A stretch of 64,000 nt of DNA from Deinococcus aetherius. GTDB lineage: Bacteria > Deinococcota > Deinococci > Deinococcales > Deinococcaceae. Under the pieces are notes generated by a model. The model was not told where the DNA came from and searched no databases. It worked only from the letters and a program-made list of their open reading frames with translations. Numbering within the stretch: the first letter of the stretch is position 1; every line of letters begins with the position of its first letter. Of this stretch, positions 58,868 to 64,000 are shown in pieces. The position numbers were made by a program, and so were the translations under genes. Location: the NCBI RefSeq assembly GCF_025997855.1, contig NZ_AP026560.1:1142001-1206000 (forward strand), in the 5' to 3' direction.

Positions 58868-59380
58868 TCAACGGGAATCGTGTCCTGCGGCGGCTCCTCC
58901 CTGAAGTTCCCGCTCGGTGGCGAAGGCTTGCCTCAACAACGCCTGCCCGATGACCCCCGCACCCCAGGGAAGGACATGGGCATATTCCTCGGTGGGGATT
59001 GCCCTCCGGTGCCGTGTCTCGAATACGGGCGCGAAGGGGTGCAGGCCGACCCGCGCCCAGAAGCGCAACTGGTGGTACGGCTGAGGCGTCAGCCCCTCGA
59101 CCCGCTGTGCTCCCAAGAGTCGGCAGGCCAGCACCTCCGCACACGCCTCCTCCGCCACCTCCCGCCGTAGCGTCTCCTCCCACGTCTCATCGCCCTCGGG
59201 TTTGCCGCCGGGCAGACTCCATTCGCTTCCATCCCGCGAGACGAGGACGATGTGCCCATCCGCCGTGAAGCACAGGCCGCCGACCTGCCCCACCGTCTCG
59301 TGTGGACGGGGTCGGTAGCCGGGCAGCCAGGTCAGGCGGGCGGGGCGTCCCTCCCAGGTCGTCTCCTCGCTGAGCGTCAC
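58868..59380 (-). CDS. Nudix hydrolase
   Basis: This 170-residue protein has a Nudix box GGKPEGDETWEETLRREVAE followed by EACAEV, where EACAEV stands in place of the usual EEUG end. The catalytic Glu residues are kept. A long N-terminal arm (WEGRPARLTWLPGYRPRPHE) precedes the fold. GTG 59380 starts 3 bases after the sbcC stop, so it is the last gene of the sbcD-sbcC operon. It may clean damaged nucleotides, but this is inference. Confidence 0.8.
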   Translation of the reverse strand: MTLSEETTWEGRPARLTWLPGYRPRPHETVGQVGGLCFTADGHIVLVSRDGSEWSLPGGKPEGDETWEETLRREVAEEACAEVLACRLLGAQRVEGLTPQPYHQLRFWARVGLHPFAPVFETRHRRAIPTEEYAHVLPWGAGVIGQALLRQAFATERELQGGAAAGHDSR

Positions 59381-59383
59381 CTC

Positions 59384-62116
59384 TCACCCGTCCAGCCGCT
59401 GCACGCTCGACCCCGCCACGCTCTTCGTGACGATCAACCGGCTGGGCAACCTCTCGGACAGGCTCTCGACGTGGGTCACCACGCCCACCATGCGGCCCTG
59501 CGTCCGCAGGTTCTCCAGCGCGTTCGCCACCGCCTCCAGCGCCTGCGGATCGAGGGTGCCGAAGCCCTCGTCGAGGAAGAGGGCCCCCAGAATCTTGTTC
59601 CCGGCGAGGTAATCGCTCAGCGCGATGGCGAGGGAGAGGCTAGCGAGGAAGGTCTCACCGCCCGATAAGGTCTTGACCGCCCGCGTCTCACCCGCGTTCC
59701 AGAGGTCCTGCACCACGTACTCGCCGTCTTCCAGCGCGAGGCGGTAGCGCCCGTCGCTGATCTCGAAGAGGAGCGCCCCCGCCCCCGTCAGCAGCCGCGC
59801 CTCCACCTCGGCGAGGAGGTACTGCTGGAACTCGTTCGCCCGCAGGGTATTCGCCAGCGTCTGCCAGGTGTCGAGCCCGTGAGCGACTTCCTTCGCCTCC
59901 CGCTCGATCTCGCCCCGGCGCCGCAGTCGCTCGCGGGCGCCCCGTTCCTGTTCGGCGAGGCTTCCGGCACGCTGGCGTGCGTTGTTGAGGGCCGCGTCGG
60001 TGGCGGTGAGATCGCGCTCGACCTGACGCAGATTCGCCGGGTCGAAGGGCTCCACCCCGAGCTGCCGTTCGAGTTCGGCGACCCGCGCCCGCAGTTGCTC
60101 GACCTGCGCGGCGTGGGTACGGGCGGCCTGTTCCAGCGCGGCGATATCCGCCTCGGGAAGACCGGCGGCGCGGGCCTGGGCGGCGGTCAGACTCAGGCTG
60201 GCAAGGGCGTCGTCGAGGGCGGCCTGAGCCTCTTGGGCCTCACGGGCGCGGGCATTGGCGGCACTCCGGGCGGAGGTCAGGGTCGCCTGCGCCGCCGCGT
60301 GGGCGCTCTGGGCGCGGGCCAAAGACGCCTGTGCCTCGCTCAGCCGGGTGCGGATCGTCTTGACCTCGCTGAGCAGCCGTTGCCGTTCCCGCGCCGGGTC
60401 CGCCCCCGCCGCCCTCACCCGTCGTGCCAGCCCGGTGAGCAGCCGCAGGGCGAGGTCGTGGGGATCGCCCGAGATGTTGGCCTCAAGCTGCCGCAGGTCG
60501 GCCTCACGCTGTTTGAGGGCCTCCTCCCAGTCGGCCACCTCGGCACGTTTGGCCTCGATGGTCTTCTTGCGGGCGGCGAGTTCGGCCTTGAGTTCGAGGT
60601 AACGGGTGCGGCGCTCGGTCAGCGTGCGGTCGAGGGCACTCACGCGCCCCTCCAGCGCCTCCAGATTCACGGCGGGGGCGGCGGGCAGCGTTCGCACGGT
60701 CCCCTCGCACAGGGGGCACGGCTCGCCGAGGTGGAGGTGGGCACGGTACGCCGAGAGCCCCGCTTCCCGCCTCGCCGCCTCAAGTTCGGCCTTCGCGGCG
60801 TCGAGGTCGGCCTTCGCGTTTCGGCCCTCGCGCTCCACCCGGCCCCATTCGAGCGTCTGGTCGGCCTGAAGTTGCTCGTCGGCGGCGAGGCGGGCCTTCT
60901 GGGCGGTAAGACCCGCCTTCTCCGTCTCCAGTTGCACCCGCTCGCGGCGCAGGGTGTCGAGCTTGGTGGCCGCTTCCTTCGCCGCGTGGTGGGCGTCCTC
61001 GTCCCAGGGCAGGGGAGAGGCGTGGGTGGTCTGGGGTGTGCCGCCCGCGCGCTTGAGCCGCGCCACGTCGGCCTCGGCCTCACGCAGGGCGTCGGCGCGG
61101 GATTCCAGCTCGGGAATGCGGTCCTCGGCGTCCAGGGCGGCCTGCAAACTCCGGTCGGCGGCCTCCACCGCGCGCCGCGTCGTCTCCTCGGCCTGCACCG
61201 CCCGTTCCAACTCGCCCGCCTCGCGCCCCGCCGCGATTCGGGCCCGCTCCGCCGCGTCGAGGAGGGGAAGCACCCCCGCCACCCGCCGCGCCCGCTCGGC
61301 CCGTTTGGCGCCCTCACGCACGCCCTCCGCCCGCGCCTCCAGGGTGCTCAGGCGGCGGGCGGCGTCCTCGCGGGCGGCCCACACGCCTTCCAGCGCCCGC
61401 AGGCGGTTGACCTGGCCCTGCAACCGCTCGCGGGTCTCCACCAGCCGCTCGATCTCGCCGTCCACCGTCTCCCGCTCGGCGCGCAGGGTAGCCACCGCCC
61501 CGGGGGTCGCGCCCGCGTACTCGCCTTCCAGCAGGGCGTGAAGGCTCGCCGAGCGGTGCTTGAGTTCCTTGGCCCGGTCGCCCGCGAAGGTGTGCATGGC
61601 CCGCACATGGTCGAGGCCCATCAGTTCCCCGAGGAGGGCCTGCCGCTCCTTGCCCGTGCCGTGCAGCAGCCGGGAGAACTCGCCCTGCGGCAGCAGCACC
61701 GAGCGCGCGAAGGTGCGGAAGTCGAGCCCCACCACCCGGCGGATGCGGTCGTTGATCCCCTTGGTGCCCCCGTCGCTGAGGCCCACCCAGCGGTCTCCCT
61801 CCTTCCGCTCCAGGCGCACCTCGTTCTCGGCCTGGCGCCGCCCGCGAGACCGGGCCACCCGGTACACCTCGCCGCCGACCTCGAAGGTGAGGCTGACCGA
61901 GAGCCCCCGCTCCCCCTGCGAGATCAGCGCGTCGAGCCCGCGTTCTCCGAGCCTCGGTGTGCTGCCGTACAGGGCGAAGGTCATCGCGTCGAGCAGGCTG
62001 CTCTTGCCGCTCCCCGTGGGTCCCACGAGGGCGAAGAGTTCGAGGTCGCCGAATTCCAGAGAGACGTGCTGCCGGAAGGCGGTGAAGCCCTGGAGTTCGA
62101 GGCGAAGGGGCCTCAT
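59384..62116 (-). CDS. sbcC: Exonuclease subunit SbcC
   Basis: SbcC is the SMC-like ATPase of the SbcCD (Mre11-Rad50) nuclease, which cuts hairpins and processes DNA ends. The 910-residue protein has Walker A VGPTGSGKSSLLDA near residue 32, long coiled coils, a zinc hook CPLC near 465, and near the C-terminus a signature LSGGETFLASLSLAIALS and Walker B ALFLDEGFGTLD. sbcD lies upstream with a gap of 88 bases. In Deinococcus this complex contributes to double-strand break repair. Confidence 0.95.
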   Translation of the reverse strand: MRPLRLELQGFTAFRQHVSLEFGDLELFALVGPTGSGKSSLLDAMTFALYGSTPRLGERGLDALISQGERGLSVSLTFEVGGEVYRVARSRGRRQAENEVRLERKEGDRWVGLSDGGTKGINDRIRRVVGLDFRTFARSVLLPQGEFSRLLHGTGKERQALLGELMGLDHVRAMHTFAGDRAKELKHRSASLHALLEGEYAGATPGAVATLRAERETVDGEIERLVETRERLQGQVNRLRALEGVWAAREDAARRLSTLEARAEGVREGAKRAERARRVAGVLPLLDAAERARIAAGREAGELERAVQAEETTRRAVEAADRSLQAALDAEDRIPELESRADALREAEADVARLKRAGGTPQTTHASPLPWDEDAHHAAKEAATKLDTLRRERVQLETEKAGLTAQKARLAADEQLQADQTLEWGRVEREGRNAKADLDAAKAELEAARREAGLSAYRAHLHLGEPCPLCEGTVRTLPAAPAVNLEALEGRVSALDRTLTERRTRYLELKAELAARKKTIEAKRAEVADWEEALKQREADLRQLEANISGDPHDLALRLLTGLARRVRAAGADPARERQRLLSEVKTIRTRLSEAQASLARAQSAHAAAQATLTSARSAANARAREAQEAQAALDDALASLSLTAAQARAAGLPEADIAALEQAARTHAAQVEQLRARVAELERQLGVEPFDPANLRQVERDLTATDAALNNARQRAGSLAEQERGARERLRRRGEIEREAKEVAHGLDTWQTLANTLRANEFQQYLLAEVEARLLTGAGALLFEISDGRYRLALEDGEYVVQDLWNAGETRAVKTLSGGETFLASLSLAIALSDYLAGNKILGALFLDEGFGTLDPQALEAVANALENLRTQGRMVGVVTHVESLSERLPSRLIVTKSVAGSSVQRLDG

Positions 62117-62204
62117 GGGCGCCCCCGGTGGGGTCGAGAGGCAAACGTGGCCGGGGTTCCTCGACTCCCCGACTCCCCGACTCCTCGACGATGAGCCCCG
62201 CGAG

Positions 62205-63404
62205 TCACTTCACCACCTCCGCCCGCTCCTCCTGCTCCTCGCCGCGCGCGGCCTCGTCGGCCTCCTTGAAGGCGGCGCGCAAGTCGTCGGGCAGTTCGCC
62301 TCGGCGCTCCTGGTGAAAGCGCTCGTACAACTCCGTCAGGCTCAGCCCCTCGCGCTTGAGGTTCGGGAGGGCGAGGTCGTCCTGCACGGCTTCGAGTTCG
62401 ACGGCGAGCGTGTTGGGCACCATCCGCAGCACCCGGTCCTTCAGTCCCGGCATCGCCGTTCCCGAGGGCGCCCGCACGACCACCTTGACGAGCCCGCCGA
62501 AGCCCGCGAGCTTCGAGAGCCGCGCCTCGACGTGCTCCAGGTCCACCTTCACCGTCCGCAACTCGCGCCCGCTCGCCAGGGGAACAGGGGTCACCCGGGC
62601 CGGGCGTCCGGCCTCCACCTCCACCAGGTTGACGTGCTTCTTCTCCCCTCCCTCCCCGAAGTCGAGCTGGATGACGGAGCCGGGGTAGTGCGCGAGCGGC
62701 ATCTCCGAGGCGGATTGCGGCTTGTGGACGTGCCCGAGCGCGACGTACTGCGCGTCTGCCGGAAGTTGCAGCGGCGAGAGGGTGTAGGCGTTCGTGAGGT
62801 CGAACTGCATGGTGCGCTCAGAACCGCTGGGCACGGCGCCGTCCATCGTCGCGTGGAGCATCAGCATGTTGACGGAGCCGGGTTTGAAGCCTCCCGAGAG
62901 GCGGCGCAGGAAAAAGCTCATCCCCTCGCGGTACTTCTGTCGCCACGCGCCCACGTCGCCGCCCATCACGTCCGCCGCCTTCACCAGCCGCCGCTCGGAG
63001 AGGAAGGGGAGGGCGCCCACCGTCAGCGTCTCGCCCCCCTTCGTCTCCACGGTGCGGATCATGTCGAGGGGGTTGGCCGTCGGCTGGGCGACGAGTTGCA
63101 CCCCCACCCACCCCAGCAGACCCGCCAGCCCGTGCAGCCGGGCGGCGGAGTCGTGGTTCCCCGCGATGACGACCGCCGGAATCCGTGCGTCGCGCAGCCG
63201 CAGGAAGAAGTCGAAGACCGCCGCCTCCGCCTCCGCCGACGGGTTCACCGTGTCGAAGAGGTCGCCGGACACCAGCACGGCGTCCGCCCGCTCGCTCCGG
63301 GCCAGCCCCGCGATCTCCACCAACGCCTCATGAACCTCCGGCGTCCGGTCGAGGCCCCTCAGATTCCGCCCGGCGTGGAAATCCGCCGTGTGAAGTACGC
63401 GCAT
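62205..63404 (-). CDS. sbcD: Exonuclease subunit SbcD
   Basis: SbcD is the Mre11-type nuclease of SbcCD. The 399-residue protein shows phosphoesterase motifs: HTADFHAGRNL, LVSGDLFDTVNP, VIAGNHDSAARL, LHATMDG and ALGHVHKPQ, which place two Mn2+. The C-terminus is a capping domain ending in a helical acidic tail. ATG 63404 is chosen because TATTTT lies 6 bases upstream on the minus strand, a leaderless layout; GTG 63407 is in frame too. It is the first gene of an operon with sbcC and a Nudix gene. Confidence 0.95.
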   Translation of the reverse strand: MRVLHTADFHAGRNLRGLDRTPEVHEALVEIAGLARSERADAVLVSGDLFDTVNPSAEAEAAVFDFFLRLRDARIPAVVIAGNHDSAARLHGLAGLLGWVGVQLVAQPTANPLDMIRTVETKGGETLTVGALPFLSERRLVKAADVMGGDVGAWRQKYREGMSFFLRRLSGGFKPGSVNMLMLHATMDGAVPSGSERTMQFDLTNAYTLSPLQLPADAQYVALGHVHKPQSASEMPLAHYPGSVIQLDFGEGGEKKHVNLVEVEAGRPARVTPVPLASGRELRTVKVDLEHVEARLSKLAGFGGLVKVVVRAPSGTAMPGLKDRVLRMVPNTLAVELEAVQDDLALPNLKREGLSLTELYERFHQERRGELPDDLRAAFKEADEAARGEEQEERAEVVK

Positions 63405-63457
63405 CACGAAAAAATAGCATGGAGACGGGGTTTAGGGGCGGTAAAGTGCAACATAGT

Positions 63458-63486
63458 TTGACAGAGAGGGGACGTTCTATTATGCT
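63458..63486 (+). promoter_or_regulatory. Consensus-like promoter of the right-edge operon
   Basis: TTGACA (63458-63463), a 17-base spacer and TATGCT (63481-63486). This is the best sigma-70 promoter in the window. It drives the two small genes at the right edge, with a leader of about 50 bases and GGAAGGAG as ribosome site. Confidence 0.8.
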
Positions 63487-63542
63487 AGAAACGTAATTGA
63501 GATCAGCCTCACGCTTCTCGTTCCACCCGGAAGGAGCCGTCC

Positions 63543-63854
63543 ATGCCCACCCCCCTCTACCGCCACGGTGACGTGTTCTTGCAGGCAACGATGCCTCCCA
63601 CCGGCCCCCTCCACCCCGTCGGGCACCTGACCCTGGCGCACGGCGAGGTGACCGGCCACGCGCACCGCATCACGGAGACACACGCCGCGCACCTGTACGA
63701 CGGCTCGGGCCCGCACCGTTACCTGCACGTCACCGCCGCGCACGCGACCCTGACGCACGAGGAGCACGCGCCGATCCGCCTCCCGAGCGGGTGGTACCGG
63801 GTCTGGCGCCAGCGCGAGTACACGCCCGGCGCCGTCCGCGTGGTGCTCGACTGA
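63543..63854 (+). CDS. Conserved hypothetical protein
   Basis: This 103-residue His-rich beta protein has YRHGDVFLQATMP, LAHGEVTGHAHRITETHAAH and LPSGWYRVWRQREYTPGA. The pattern (GDV, EVTGHAHR, a closing YRVxRQREYTP) recurs in small proteins of phages and bacteria with no known role. The His cluster could bind metal. It is driven by a strong promoter, and its stop overlaps the next start. Confidence 0.7.
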   Translation: MPTPLYRHGDVFLQATMPPTGPLHPVGHLTLAHGEVTGHAHRITETHAAHLYDGSGPHRYLHVTAAHATLTHEEHAPIRLPSGWYRVWRQREYTPGAVRVVLD

Positions 63855-64000
63855 TGTTCCGGGTGGGGAGCGGCGGGCGGCTGATCTCGGCGCCGCGCCG
63901 GGAAGGGCCGGGAGAGGAGCGGGTGGAGGTGAAGGTCCAGCCTGTGCCTACCACTTCGCCCTCCCACGCCCCCGGCACGGCGCCCACCGTCACCCCCGAT
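63854..64000 (+). CDS. Partial ORF running off the window
   Basis: ATG 63854 overlaps the preceding stop (TGATG). The 49 visible codons are basic and Pro/Ser/Thr-rich (RREGPGEERVEVKVQPVPTT) with no domain. The gene continues past 64000, so neither length nor family can be judged. Coupling to the preceding gene is the main support. Confidence 0.45.
   Translation, partial: MFRVGSGGRLISAPRREGPGEERVEVKVQPVPTTSPSHAPGTAPTVTPD

Overview
The window reads as a chromosome segment of a Deinococcus-like bacterium. The evidence is high GC, a LysK-type carrier-linked lysine/ornithine hydrolase, an RqkA-like kinase with a PQQ beta-propeller, SbcCD, and many genes whose TAnnnT -10 box lies only 4 to 8 bases before the start codon, the leaderless arrangement known to be common in Deinococcus. 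The genus is an inference from content.

Region 1 (1-1820) is a small island built on three tandem tRNA-Ser sequences on the minus strand. One is intact and two are damaged. They bracket a Phd/VapC-type toxin-antitoxin pair and an AT-rich HNH nuclease gene. Region 2 (1865-19470) is ordinary chromosome: DUF402 protein, purN, an M20 dipeptidase, a double-domain HspR-like regulator with a HAIR-like operator over its own -10 box, Nudix and phosphatase genes, two PRTase paralogues, mnmE, a SUKH pseudogene, acetyltransferase, DUF305 and YciI proteins, trmFO, an RqkA-like kinase, tatA and the first 46 codons of comM (yifB).

Region 3 (19472-47519, about 28 kb) is the main discovery candidate: a Tn7-like transposon sitting in comM, whose C-terminal codons resume at 47520. 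At its right end it carries an operon for a TnsA-TnsB fusion transposase, a TnsC ATPase and a TniQ protein. A second TniQ lies in a small operon with an XRE regulator, and a third sits at the far left end with its start codon inside a transposase binding site. The three TniQ proteins have different C-terminal domains. Two of them resemble DNA-binding domains of other transposase families (IS630-like and IS5/DUF4096-like), which suggests captured target-selection modules. Both ends carry four copies of a 16-base repeat (consensus CCATTTGCCATGTCAG). About 340 codons of comM are missing and no target duplication is visible, so the locus is not a simple single insertion.

The cargo is rich in exported and conflict-related genes. 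It includes a CAP protein, a 1560-residue PKD/IPT lipoprotein with an AT-rich swapped C-terminus followed by a putative immunity lipoprotein, an SH3/DUF3761 protein beside a nuclease remnant, a DUF3006 gene coupled to an Excalibur-tailed metallo-beta-lactamase-fold protein, a LuxR regulator, an LGFP-repeat protein, a LexA-like operon with two orphan genes, an AT-rich membrane protein, a decayed IS4-like element and a Panacea-domain toxin-antitoxin pair.

Region 4 (47520-64000) returns to chromosome: small acidic PLGxSVEE proteins, lysK, an SLC13-type transporter, an MFS exporter, a LysM-NlpC/P60 hydrolase, murA, a hydrolase, a Nudix gene, sbcC, sbcD and two small genes at the right edge.
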